Source: Siniperca chuatsi
Lineage: Eukaryota; Chordata; Actinopteri; Centrarchiformes; Sinipercidae
Assembly: GCF_020085105.1 (NCBI RefSeq)
Contig: NC_058045.1
Location: forward strand, 9,937,833 to 10,001,832
Direction: 5' to 3'
Length of the DNA stretch: 64,000 nucleotides
Numbering within the stretch: position 1 is the first letter of the stretch; every line of letters begins with the position of its first letter. The notes beneath the pieces are model-generated. The model was not told the origin of the DNA and did no database searches. It saw nothing but the letters and a program-made list of their open reading frames with translations. Position numbers and translations under genes: made by a program. Below are positions 13,924-25,980 of the stretch, piece by piece.

Positions 13924-14264
13924 CTACACTTGAGCATGAAAGTTCGTTCTTAACATTCGAAAGAGCAGCTTGACAAAATAATCTTAACTCAAGGTCCACT
14001 TGCTAGCTTTTTCAAGAGCTTTCAACCACATCTCATGGTCTTCATCAGAGAATAGACTTTGCTCAATGGGAGTTTTCTCAGTTGTCATGGAGTTGGTACA
14101 CTGAGATGCTTTTGAAAGTTCCTGAAAAAGCTCAGTTGCCATGTGTTGACCTGCTGATGAGGACCATGAGATGAGGTTAAAAACCTCGACTGAAAAAGCT
14201 AGTAAGTGGACCTTGAGTTATTAAATTATTTTGTCAAAATCATTCTCTTCTCATTCAAGTGTGA
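13924..14264. mobile_element. MITE-like long inverted repeat
   Basis: The outer ends (tacacttga / tcaagtgtga) and inner arms of about 75 bases are inverted copies. Left arm 13971-14044 (tgacaaaataatc, ctcaaggtccactt, ctagctttttca, catctcatggtc) pairs with right arm 14161-14237. The loop is about 115 bases. No coding sequence lies inside. The form is that of a non-autonomous DNA transposon able to fold into a hairpin. Confidence 0.75.
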
Positions 14265-15945
14265 GCAATGACCAGCTCCTGTCTTTGTCTTCAAACAAGG
14301 AGTCCTACATAAAACATTTAGTGGTAAGATGGTAATACTATAGTAGTAGCTGTAACATACAGGAGTATTCATTGCAGTGATAATAATGGTAGGACTAGTA
14401 GCAGTTGTAGTATTAAGATAGGTCTCATCTTTCTAATAATAACACCACAGAGGCATGTGGTTTGGGGGCTTTGTGCTCTGCACAGAGACGGATCAGTGTG
14501 TTCTCAGGTCAACTCTGGTCTGCATTCCTGACCTTCCTTTGTTTGTCCTTAAAATATGTCAGTGAGGAGATTACATTCTTCTAACAGTGTGCTCGACACT
14601 CTGGCCTTCCTTCTTCTAAGCATCAGGGACTTGAAACCAGTCTACAGAAATAATATTTTTCTATAGGTGGAATTAATGTTTTGAGCCAAAAAAGACAAAT
14701 TAAGTAAGATGGTTAGTTTCTTATGAGCGCTTTTGTGACCTGCTCTACCTTTACTTACACAGTGGAAATTTTAACCAAATCTTTTAATCAAATCCTGTGA
14801 GCCCTGTGCAGTGCCCCTGGAAATTAAGAGCCATACAGGCATATAGGATTACTCTGCACATGGAGCTCCAGCTACAGAGAGCTGTTTTTAAAAAGGGGTC
14901 CCTCTGGGGAAGCTGGACTGTGAGGAAAACCAGACAGAGGAAATCACACCCAGTTGCGCCCAAAGCAGCCAATCTGGCTCCCTCACATCTGCAGAGACAT
15001 TATCTCTGTAAAAAGTGGCCACGCTTATGGCAGTTACTTTGTGGTTGGTGCAGATGCTGGCTGGAACAAGAGCATTTTAAATGGTAGTTAAAGACAGAAA
15101 AGACACAGATTGCTACAAAAGGCATTCAGAATATTGAATTCAAGGAACTGCAAATGAAAACAGCCCGACAGTAGATTAGTTTGTGTGTGTGACCCTCCTC
15201 CCATAAACAGTGTGTCTGAAATAAGATGTTGTATGTCGACACAGCAGAAGAGCAAAAGTGTATTTTTTTTTCCAAGATTTAAACAAGCTGTATGTCATTT
15301 ATAAGTCTATTTTTAGTAAAATGGCATCATCCAAAACAACACAGAATTTCAACACAAAAACATTTTATATCAACCACCAATTTTATAGATCATGACAGAC
15401 AAAAGAGTAGATAATGACGACAGTGGCCAGTTCGGACAAACATATTTCATACTTGAGTAGATGACTTCCAGATGGAAGTGGGAGGCGGTGACAGACTTCA
15501 GACGCCAATTAACCAGGGCCACTTGACGGGACAGTCAAGTCTGCCACTTGTAGTGCCAACAGCAAACATGGTGACGTAAAGACATGACAGGGGAGGAGGG
15601 TCACTTTCCGTTGCGGAAAATCAAAAGTTCAGATTTCAAAGGTTTTCACTGTTTATGTAAACCTCAAGCTTCAAAGGATGGAGATGTTTTTTACAATACT
15701 CCACTGTATGGCATTGTATGTCTCATTAGTAAGGTATGCAGTAGAAAACTTCATAAATATGACATGAAAAACAAAATTCTTGATTTCATTGTTAAAGACA
15801 TTGAAACATATGTTGTCTTGCTTAAAAGTAAAAGGGAAAATTAAGATATGTGATGGATATTAAGCATTTATTGTGCTTGAGTAATAACCTAAAATTGTAT
15901 AAACAACATAATTTAAACCATAAAGACAAAAACACACACAGCTAT
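14265..15945. other. Intergenic, no gene recognised
   Basis: Unique-looking sequence downstream of fibin. Open frames near 14797-15087 and 15584-15844 show no recognisable domain. The stretch 14800-15080 is less AT-rich than its surroundings and could be a conserved non-coding element, but I cannot test that. Confidence 0.4.
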
Positions 15946-15951
15946 TTTATT
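15946..15951 (-). promoter_or_regulatory. fibin: Candidate polyadenylation signal of fibin
   Basis: AATAAA on the minus strand, about 360 bases beyond the fibin stop codon. Confidence 0.35.
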
Positions 15952-16227
15952 GATTCAGAGGCCGACAAATCCACTTGGAGGCCTTTTATATTCATATTCT
16001 TAAACTCCTCTTCAGAGGTGGCACAGAGGGGCCCATGCAGACATAATTTTTGTTCACATTTCCATTTTCCCTCCTGACTCAGAGGAATGTGCTGATGTTT
16101 TTGTTAGAGCTCCCTTTAATGACACATGTGGGATAACCAAGTGTCAGAGATATTCAAGATACTAATATTCATAAGCCACTATAAACTTTCCAGTTCTTTG
16201 TTGAAATGGAGGGTCCTCTCTCTCTCA

Positions 16228-16228
<1 letters not shown>

Positions 16229-16269
<41 letters not shown>
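16229..16269. repeat. (CA)n microsatellite in the fibin 3' region
   Basis: About 20 uninterrupted CA units starting 40 bases past the fibin stop codon. It reads as (TG)n in the transcript if the 3' UTR covers it. Confidence 0.9.
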
Positions 16270-16271
<2 letters not shown>

Positions 16272-16308
16272 TACACACTCACACACACTATAAGCTGCAA
16301 TAACCCCA

Positions 16309-16938
16309 CTATGAGCCAACATGAAGATACTCTGTCTTCAGGCGGCTCAGTCTGGTACCATGACTGCGGATGATGAGAGACAGCAGCTCTTGTTTATCTT
16401 TGAGTCCCGCAGAGATGTCCGTAGTTCCCCTCAGAGCGCCCCTGATGTCACTCACTTGCTTCATTACATAGCCGTTCAGCTGTTGCTCCTCTCTCAGCTC
16501 AGTCTCCTGACTTTGTTTAAACTTCACCTCCAGCTCCAGCAGAGACTTGTCCACGTTGGAAAAAGCCTCGCCGATCTGGGAGATCTCCCGCTGGAGGAAC
16601 TTGCCGTAGCTGTCCTCCCCGTCCAGGTCGTGCGCCACAGTCCGGCCGATGCCCTCCAGCAGCCGCGCCGCGTCCTCCGCCTGCAGCTTGGTGATGATGA
16701 AGTCGTCCCGCACCACGGAGTCCCTCTCTTCAGAGGCCCCGCATGGATACACATCCGAGAATTTAAACAGCATCTGACAATCCTCCGGGTCTTCAGTCTC
16801 CTCGTAATCCCCGTCCGGAACAAAGAAGTGATGGAAAGTGCCATTGGAGATCTCCGGTTGGAGGGGCCCGGTGTAGACTGCCGGGCAAAATGGTAAAGAT
16901 GTGACCATGATGAGCAGCAGTGGGACGGGATCCATCAT
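16309..16938 (-). CDS. fibin: Fin bud initiation factor homolog (Fibin), single exon
   Basis: Fibin is a small secreted protein needed in fish for pectoral fin-bud initiation through tbx5 signalling. The gene is intronless here, as in other vertebrates, and encodes 209 residues (human 211). A signal peptide covers about residues 1-22 (MMDPVPLLLIMVTSLPFC). The diagnostic N-terminal block follows: GPLQPEISNGTFHHFFVPDGDYEE, with an NGT glycosylation sequon. The centre has LEGIGRTVAHDLDGEDSYGK and DKSLLELEVKFKQ, and the end LIIRSHGTRLSRLKTEYL. All align with Fibin throughout. I chose the ATG at 16938 because it opens directly into a signal peptide; an in-frame ATG at 16971 would place 11 charged residues (MLFAKERERRC) in front. 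A duplicate fibin exists in some teleosts, and I cannot say which copy this is. Confidence 0.95.
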   Translation of the reverse strand: MMDPVPLLLIMVTSLPFCPAVYTGPLQPEISNGTFHHFFVPDGDYEETEDPEDCQMLFKFSDVYPCGASEERDSVVRDDFIITKLQAEDAARLLEGIGRTVAHDLDGEDSYGKFLQREISQIGEAFSNVDKSLLELEVKFKQSQETELREEQQLNGYVMKQVSDIRGALRGTTDISAGLKDKQELLSLIIRSHGTRLSRLKTEYLHVGS

Positions 16939-17159
16939 GCACCTCCTCTCTCTCTCTTTGGCGAACAGCATCTACACTGGCAGCCGGATCCAGCGCACAG
17001 TTTTCATCCCGACTCATGTTACACAGTCCCCCGTCACCTAAAAGGCACAGACTGCTTGTTTGAGTCAGGAGGGCCCCTGGTGGCCCCTGGTTACTCCAAC
17101 CACACAGTGTCAGTGCAGAGTCATGAGGCTGCTTTCCAACAAAAGCTACACAAAACAAT

Positions 17160-18622
17160 ATAACTAAGCTTATAGTGTTTCTTATTACCCTACATTATTT
17201 ATATTTGAGCAGATAGCCTATAAGTGTTTATCAGATGATTCTGAAGCACGATTTACAACATGAATTTATAAGTTTGGCTCATAAGTGCTAAATTTGTATT
17301 TTGTCTTTCTCATACATCACATCGTGCATTTCTATACTATAACACTGATCACATATTGGAGTAAATAAATAGATGAATAAAAATCCCTCATATTTAAATA
17401 CAGTTATTCAACATTTCAAGAATGCTACCAGTATATAAACTACAGTACCAAATTTATATTGTCAAAAGAAGAAAAAAGATATTAGTTATAAGTTATTTTA
17501 GTTTCTAACAAATCTTGTAAGTCATGACAAAAAAAACTATACGCAATAAAATAACAAATGTTGTTTCTTTGTCATACACAGGAATAGGAAGAATAGTTTG
17601 TCAAATATGTAACTTCTAACAATAATTTTGGTGAATTTCAACAGAATGGAGCTCTTAGTTGATGGGTTTCCATTGGATTCCCAGACTGTGAGAGTGTAGT
17701 TAGAGCTCACTCTGATGACTTCAGTCAGGTGATTACATTACTGCACGGAGGGAGAGTCCCCAGGGCTAAGATCCCCTCTACTGCACATCCTGTCTTGGGT
17801 AATTACATCATCACAGGGTGGTCTCAGATACGGCCCTCAGCACATCAGCAAAACTCACACAAACTGGAAACATATGGCAAGGTGTAAACACGGGGCTGGA
17901 AATGGCTGGTTTTGTCCTGTATTTGATCCATCCATTCATGTTCCATAGTATTTGGAGCGGGGGGGGCGACACACACAGAAGTTTTGATAGTAGTGTATGA
18001 AAATATAGGAGAATGGAAAATCAAATATGTGGCACTTTAATATTGGCAATTTAATATTCTACATACAGGAGTTGTTGTTTCTTCCCTCAAACAATTCTGG
18101 TTTAAGAGCCACAAGCAGACTCCAGCAGCAATGAGATAAAAGCAGGGTTTACTTTGTCAATAGGCAGGATACAGGTCGGTAACAGGTAGGCAGTCAGCAG
18201 CAAACAAAACCAAGACATAATAGACAATCTGTCAGGAAACAAGGGCTAAAAGGCAGATATAGATACATACTGGGAGCTGATGAGGGAACTGGAAGCAGGC
18301 ATTCAGGTGGGTGTGGAGGTCAGATGATGTGGAAAGGTGGGAACACAGTAGGGACAACTGCTGGACAGGAAATGTGCCTTTTCCTGAGCAGACATTTTGA
18401 CTTGTCACAGCAGGAAAAGCATTGATACTGTTAACAATACACTTTTGCATTTAAGTGTATCAGTAAACTATATTAATGAGACTGTAGTAACTATTTGGAG
18501 TAAACAATTACTGATTGTAATTTGGCTCTTGAGAGGCTTTCCATAACTACCTAAAAATAGTTCAGTTAACTGAGTAAGAGCCTACGTGAACACCATTCAA
18601 GTCCTTTGTACTCTGAGCTGTA
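17160..18622. other. Region upstream of fibin, no further gene recognised
   Basis: This should contain fibin regulatory sequence. No TATA box is clear. The stretch 18110-18390 (ggatacaggtcggtaacagg and following) reads like an old dispersed fish repeat, but I see no second copy in this window. Confidence 0.35.
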
Positions 18623-18988
18623 TTTAAAGGACCAGTGTGTAACATTTAGGAGGAGCTATTGGCAGAAATGGAATATAATATTCATAAGTATGTTTTCATT
18701 AGTGTATAATCACCTGAAAATAAGAATTGCTGCCGCCATGTGGCACTGCCATGTTTCTACAGTAGCCCAGAATGGAAAAACCAAACACTGGCTCTAAAAC
18801 CAAACAGGGCCATTGGCATTTTTTTTTTAAAACCAAACAGGGCCATTGGCATTTTTCGCGAGTTTCACGGCCACTGTAAGTTCTTCTACACCCTTGGAAG
18901 GGGAGGGTGATGCGAGCGGTATTCAAATGGTTGCAAACTGCAATTTCACCACTAGATGCCACTGAATCCAACACACTGGACCTTTAAA
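18623..18988. mobile_element. Short inverted-repeat element 'ttaaaggaccagtgtgtaa'
   Basis: Ends are ttaaaggaccagtgtgtaac (left) and acacactggacctttaaa (right), inverted copies. The right part contains the family hallmark 'actagatgccactgaatcc'. About 365 bases, non-coding, of a family common in teleosts. A 28-base segment inside is duplicated (18796-18823 and 18829-18856). Confidence 0.8.
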
Positions 18989-19073
18989 GCAGTAATAATT
19001 GATTGTTTGGCCACTTGGAGTCAGCGGAACAACCTGTAAACAAAATACTGACATATTATCCTTTTATAAAGTT

Positions 19074-19835
19074 GTTATGCGGAACTTGTTAGCTTATAGT
19101 TGCTTACACATCCAGCAGATGCAGAGCAACATTAGCATTCAATTTGAAGACATGTTTCTGTGAATGTAAGTCCAATATTCACTCTCCTTTTAGCTTTGCT
19201 TTGCTCTCCACCAATTTCCTGAGGAAATATCTGGCTCTTTAGCTGCTAAATGCTCCACTATCAGGTTCAGGTTCAGTTTTATTGTCATTATACAATACAG
19301 GATTACACAATGAAATGCAGTTGTAGCCCCCTCCATGCTACACACACAGAAAATGTATTAACAGATATTCAAATATTTATATTAGAATAGAATATAAGCA
19401 ACATAATAGTCAATAAAATAGAACTAACTAAGTAGCACTAAAAGAAGAAATAAAAAGGAAAACAAAATTATATTTACAGTTATGTATATACATATATATA
19501 TACACACACACACACACATACATACAAAAATATATACAATATGTGTAATATCAGTATAATATTAGTGTTTTAAATTACAGTGCAAATAGAAAGACTTATT
19601 ATAGTGGGAATTAATGTTCACCAGTTTTTAGAGCTTTTTCACTGAAAACAGCTGCCTCATGTGGCTGGAAATTATGCTGATTAGAGCAGCAAGACTGAAC
19701 CAAAACAGTAAAGTTGCAGACCCAAAATAATGTGCTGAGAGATAAAATGCTCCACAGAGCTGAGAGGAACTGCAGTCGGATGATAAATCTCTGTGGGTTT
19801 GTAACTATAAACAAGCCCTTTCACATTACACACTG
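19074..19835. repeat. Dispersed repeat (second copy at 38460-38885), interrupted by an insertion
   Basis: Shares aacttgttagc, cagagcaacatta, tattcactctccttttagct, tgaggaaatatctgg and agccctttcacatt, in order, with 38460-38885 inside ano3. In this copy an extra block of about 350 bases (19262-19612) separates the two halves. Confidence 0.7.
19262..19612. mobile_element. Nested insertion within the 19074-19835 repeat
   Basis: Begins caggttcaggttcagtttta and carries 'ttattgtcattatacaatac', a motif common in fish dispersed elements. It also includes a TA/CA microsatellite at 19491-19529. It is absent from the matching position of the 38460 copy. I see no clear target-site duplication. Confidence 0.5.
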
Positions 19836-22800
19836 CATTTGATCTATTGTTAATACAAAAATATTGATTATTATTATGCCACTCTATAAATATTATTGAA
19901 CTAATTTTTTATTACTAAAGAATTGACCTGAAGCTGATCTCTCTGCTGACCAACTTCAGTATTTGCGACAGACACAGTTTGCACCTTCTATTGCATTTAT
20001 TTTCAAAGTCTCAGTCATGACCCAACAGTAGCTCATGAGAGATCTGTGGAAGTTGTCTCCCTGCCGCACCACAATAATGCAGTCATAACATTCAGTATGA
20101 AGTTGTGGAAATATTTTCCAATTGTACTTTAGAACAAGTGTGGGAACCCTTGTAAATGCACATGTTTTATATTTTCCATCAGTTTTAATTTTGGGTCACC
20201 AGAGTGGAGCTCTTAGAACAAAAAAGAGACTTGTTTGTTTGAAAACCACTGTTGTTCTTCTGAACACACTGTTGTATGAAGGATACAGGCAAAGACAGCT
20301 TGAGGCTTTGCGGCATGCAGGCTTTCTCTGTTTCTTCTCAAGTGACACACCTGAATAAATACAGCGTCTCTCAACATAAACACTGATAGAGTAAACTGAC
20401 CAGCGTGCCAAAGCAGAGCAGGGTACTGGAGGGCAACCTGCCTGAAAGCAGATGTAGCAACAGATGTAATAACAAGTATAATTTAGTGGAGTTGGGAGGG
20501 ATGTGCTTGTTGATCCTCTACTGTATAATGTTGTGTCTGTGTATATACGGAGGCCTGAGAGCTGCAGTTTAGACAGATGCCTTTCAGATGGTGGTAATGG
20601 GTTTCTTCTCAGTGCTGATGTGGGGGAGCAGGAGGGTCGAGGGCCTGCAGGCTGTGTGGGAGGCTGCAGCTGACTCACAGTCTCACAGTGAATCTTAATG
20701 ACCTCATGCTCATCACAGTGTAAAAAAAAATGAATTATTTAGATTTGATCATTCATTTCAGAGAAGTTTTAGTCAGTTATTAGTAGCAAAGCAAGGTTTA
20801 TTTCTGTAGCCCTTTATTAACACAAGGTCTTAGAGGAATTTAGACATCTACCTCTTACTAATCAACAATCAATTTTTTTTAAATGCACCCAGAGAAAGCC
20901 CTGCACAATCCTCTCATCCTGTTATAATTGTAATACTTTACTATGTTTTGATATTTTTTTAATCAGCATTTGAATACAGAACTGCTTCAAAGAGACAGAT
21001 AGTCATGCTTGGCTGATGATGGCTATAACTTTTTGACTTTTGTACTTGCTGTAAATCCTGTCTATAAATATTAGGACTCTGTACAAGGATGAATCTTTAA
21101 GAATGTCAAGTGAGTCAAACTCATGACCACCGAGTGATGGCCGTTTAAATGTATCATGTTGGTGTAGTGCCACTTATGAGCAAAAAGTGAATTTTGCATG
21201 ACGTTGATGTGTCCACATGCCCTTGAGTTTCATATTCAAGAGATGTGTCAGTTTTGTCAAATGAACTGTTTGGCAGCCATACACAGGAAAACACCATGGA
21301 ATATAAAAATCATCCGAGTATCTTCTGTGCCTAATTTGGCCTCATCATGGTCACAACAGAAGTGGTGAAATGAAGGAATCTGTTTAGTTAGAAATATAAA
21401 TGTAGAATAATAAATCCAAGGAAAAAAACAAGTTTGCTTTTATGTGTAATGATTCAGGAGTAAATAACTAAAATATAAAGTTCTTTATAAACGGTCACAT
21501 GGTGGCACTTTTCAATCTTGACCAACACCAAAAATGAACATTTTGGCAGTAATCTATATGTTTGTGGGCAAATTAATTCTTCAGCAGTATATTGTTTTAT
21601 TCTTGCAGATAACATGGCAAATATAGACAGATCACTTCACATAAAGATATTTCCAGAGCAGCTGCAATAGAGAGTGATTACCAAAAAATACATCTATCAA
21701 ATGCATCAACTGTAAGCATCAGGTTTTGGGTATTTATTCCAAAGAGAAAATGTTTTTGTTAAGCCTTCTATTCTGCACCAATGTTCAACACTCACATTGT
21801 AATTTCTCCACAACAAGAAACCTCAACAGATTATACAGCCTTAAGACATATAATTTTGTGCTATATTTCACCTACTATAGTATTATAATCACTGTCACAG
21901 TATTATTTTTCTCTCTCTTTTTACACATATAAACCTCAGCTGAATGATGACACTTTTATAAGCCCACATAGTCACCATTGTTTAAAGCAATAAGGTCATG
22001 AACCTTCTGGAAAGTGGGAGCACTAAAAATGAACCCACTGAAGGTTACAAATGTTTTTTCAAAAGTGCAAACGAGTGGATTTCTTCATAATGCCCGTGCT
22101 GGTGTTATTAAATGGAATAATGCTGATGATAAATAAACCTCTGCTCTCAACTTTGACACCAGTTCTGAGAGACCACACACGTGTTGGACTCTCTTCTGTG
22201 GAAGCACATGTACAGTATGTTATAATCCAGAGATGCAGCGCCTACCAGGCTTAGACCCTGACTCTGGTCTTCCACTTACAATAAATACATGCAGAATTGT
22301 CTTTGTTAACCATCCTCAAATAAAGTCAGATACTCTGCTCATCAGACTGTTGTGTGCTGTTTTCTGCTCCTTGATAAATTTTTCCTGTGCAAAATGTGCA
22401 ACCGTTTTATATTTCTAAACATTTCTGTTGACATGGCATTAAGAGTTCTCTTGCTGTTTAACTAATGAGTTTAAGTTTCCGGTCTCACCAGCACATGCCT
22501 TAGCTTGTCTTCAAATTTCCAAGGGAAGTTTCCAAGTTGATGATTTCTCATTTAAACTGAGGATGTTGACGACCAAGCAAACTAGTTAACTCTTTATTAT
22601 CACACTCAGCACTGTGGCTGTTAGCATCAGTGTCCTATCAGGACTTTGTGGTGTGTGATTTTCTCCTCCACTGCCAGCAGATGGACTAACAAACAAAACT
22701 TGCTTAATGCTATTTACACATTGACCTGCACTGCAGAGCACAAACATAAAACAGCAAGACGCGTGTGTTGAGGTGGCCAAGCAGACGCTATATATCACAT

Positions 22801-24539
22801 TTTTACACATGAGGACAAGGACTTGTAGGTGTTTACTCTGGAGCATCCTGCACAGACTGGAGAAATTGTACAATGAAATGCCAAAAAATGTTATCTTTAT
22901 GGTTTACAAAGGCCCAGATGTACATGAATTAGGCACGTTACATAATTGCTTAATTTTTCCAAAACATCAATTCCAAGATACACCAGCACACATATTATTC
23001 ATTCCACTATTACTACAATGTATCAATAGCAGTGATGGTAATGATAGTTATAGTTTTATAAGTAGATCATGTCTAGTTTGTGTAGAGTGAATCAAACTGA
23101 CCCTGCTCAGTTATTTCCTGATGCTGCGGGAGGTTTGATGGACGGTTTTTGCCTTGACCCTCTGCACAGGTGTCAGTTCCTTCATCCATTCAGCTCTGCA
23201 AAGTAATTTGAGGCTGCTGCTGCAGGAGGCTTTACTCAGGTCAACTCATCTGTCACTGCTGTTATTCATGCTTCATATCTGAATCTCACGCCTCTTTCAC
23301 CAGCTGCTGTGCAAAATGCATTATATAAAAACATGATTTGAATTTTAATAAATATTGCTTGAAATGTCTCAGTTGCATTCTCAAAAATGTCTTTGTTTGG
23401 TAGGCAATGATCTTGAAATATCTTGATTTACCTACATCAACGGTATAGACAAATGTCTATAATAGTGCATATATTGGTGTATGATTAAAGCTCCAAAATT
23501 ATTTTTGCATTTACCTGCTCTGTATAATTTAAACAAGCCTTTCCAGGTGTGCTGTCAGTTCAGACACTTAAAACTAATCTTGGATGGACCTCAGCACTTA
23601 ATAAGAGGAGTCAGTAAAGACTCAAATCCAATTAATTGATTGATATGAAATACGCTGACAGCCTGTGAACAGGGATGCATTTTTGAAAGTGTAATAACTT
23701 AACAAGACTTGACAAAAGCGATAATTCAGTCTGAACCAAAGTGGTGGACTGACCAGCAGACAGCTATTGCCAGCCAGCATGGCTAAAAATTAACTACTCA
23801 AATGAAATCAGTGGAAAGTATTTTCATTAAACACAATTTTGTCATGTATGTTTGTGAAAACAGATATTTTAGATCCCATTCAATACAGGTTATGGAGCAG
23901 TGAACACCTCCCTCTGTAATGTTGGAAACTGTTTCTTGCACCCAGTTAGCTGAGTGCTCTGATGATTTGCGGATGTCAGTGTTATGACTCCTTTGTCCCC
24001 TGCTGATCATCCACGGCTCCGTCCTGTTTATACCTGAATGCTGTTGGATTTATGGCCACAGTCTCAGTGGGCCCACTTATTACTTTCCTAACCTTCACTG
24101 AAGATCTGTGCTGCATGATTAACATCAGTTACCTGGAGGTGCTTGTAGAGACCAAGAACTAATGTCGGCAGTCTGTGCGAGAGGGAGAGTGGTTAACATA
24201 ACTGATATATGAAGCTGTGATTGGAATTATGTCTGCTCTGGAAAAGTGCTCTGCTCAAAATGTGAATAACACTGCTTCTGTTTTATGGGTAGACAGACCC
24301 ACATGTTTAACTTCGGTGCCCTGCAGCTATGTGCAGCTGAGCTGGAGAAAACATTTTGTGTTGAACCAGAGCATCTTTTTTTTTTTAGCGAGCAGATACT
24401 GTATGTGGCGGCGTGCCTCCATTTTTCACTAGAGCCTAACATTAACAGGTTTTTTGTGTTAAATCATGATTCAAATTTTAATTTAATTTAATTTTAGAAG
24501 GTAAAAGGCCAGTCACCGGTCTAGAGTAATAGGAGAGTG
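19836..24539. other. Gene-poor intergenic stretch between ano3 and fibin
   Basis: About 4.7 kb of AT-rich sequence. Several open frames of 60-160 codons exist on both strands (for example minus 20196-20678), but none shows a recognisable domain, a supported exon boundary or coding-like composition. The human neighbours SLC5A12 and MUC15 are not seen. Confidence 0.5.
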
Positions 24540-25112
24540 CAGTGGTGGAAAGAAAGTACATTTACTCAACCTGTATTTAAGTTAGATTTTGAGGTGCTTG
24601 TACATTTCCATTTTATGCTACTTTACACTTCTACTCCACTACATTTGAGAGGTAAATGTTGTACTTTTTACTCCACTACATTTATGTAACAGCTGTGTTT
24701 ACTAGTTACTTTACAGATTAAGATTTGACATAAAAACCTACAGTATAATTAGGATGTAAAATACAATGCAATGTTAAAGATTAAACAAGTTCCCAAACTG
24801 TTTGGCTTGTGACCCTTTACAAAAAAGATGTGTCAAAGAATGATTTCCCCTCTAAATTCCTCACAAAGAGGTGAAATGATCCAATACGTCACAAAAAGAG
24901 AAGTAAAATATAATAATATATCAGTCACAGGTGCCCTGTAGAACAAGTACTTTTGATACAGTACAGAGTACATTTTGCTATTAATACCACTTAAACTTTA
25001 ACGTAAATAAAATGTTGAATGCAGGACTTCTACTTGTAATAAAGTATTTTGACATTGTTGTATTGCTACTTGTACATAAGTAGAGGTTTTGAGTATTTTT
25101 CCCACCACTTTA
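24540..25112. repeat. Dispersed repeat, 'gtggtggaagaagtact' family, copy 2
   Basis: Starts cagtggtggaaagaaagtac and ends gtatttttcccaccactt. It carries the internal 'ctccactacatttgagagg' and 'cttctacttgtaataaagta' of the family, and keeps both termini, unlike copy 1 at 13353. Confidence 0.75.
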
Positions 25113-25980
25113 GGAGAGTAGGTGGCACTTTGCTATGATACTGCAGGTTTTAGCTATTGTTAGTTTTCTCTTTTGTTCAATTTTAAGTTGTGTTTTGCCT
25201 CTTTCATTATTTTTGTTAATAAATTCCATTTTTTTTGCATAGACTTTGCCTATACTTCTTCAGTATCCCCTTTTTAAGTTTTCCAATGCCATTCAACATC
25301 TCCTGCCCTTTATATGGGGTGGCAGCACTACAAGATAGAAATGCATAAATCCCTTTCTGAGCTTCTATTTTCACTATAGAACCCAACGGTGGTGAGAATG
25401 TAAAACCACGGCTTTTTATGACAATATGTAACGTCTGTTGGTCAAATAAGTGAAAGGAAATATCTTGGTGTGTGCATCCAACAGTACGACAGAACACAGG
25501 AAATAACAAAAGTATTAAAGTGTCATCAGAGCCCAAAGTAAACCAAACCTTTGCGTGTTTCTTCTGGAGTGTTTAGATTCGCTGTAAAAAGAAAATGAAG
25601 GCCAGTGTTAACTGACATGACATGAACAGAAAAGCAGTTATATGTGAAGGCTGAGAGGCAGTGGCAGTCATAACGTAGTGGGAAAATCCTACATTACTCA
25701 AATAGTGGGTTTGCAATAGAAACAATCTTTTTAACAATATGTTATATGAACACTCTTTGGCAAGAAGATTTGTGGTTTGTGATAATAGTAGGGATAAAAA
25801 AAAGAAAACAATCTCTGCGCTCCGCTGTGCTCTGGTTTGTTCCATAAGCAGATTTAGTTAAACTTGGATGGTCATGAAGATGATATCAGCTCGGCCCAGA
25901 GGCCCTTTCTCTGTTGTTTTAAATTATAACAGTAACAAAAATAAAGAGAGCAGATTTGATTTAAAAGATACAATCCATGA

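Noticed and set aside
16321-16896. 191-codon plus-strand open frame opposite fibin
   Set aside because: Antisense shadow of the GC-rich fibin exon; the fibin frame matches the family end to end.
20196-20678. 160-codon minus-strand open frame
   Set aside because: Low-complexity Ser/Pro/Cys composition, no domain, no promoter or splice context.
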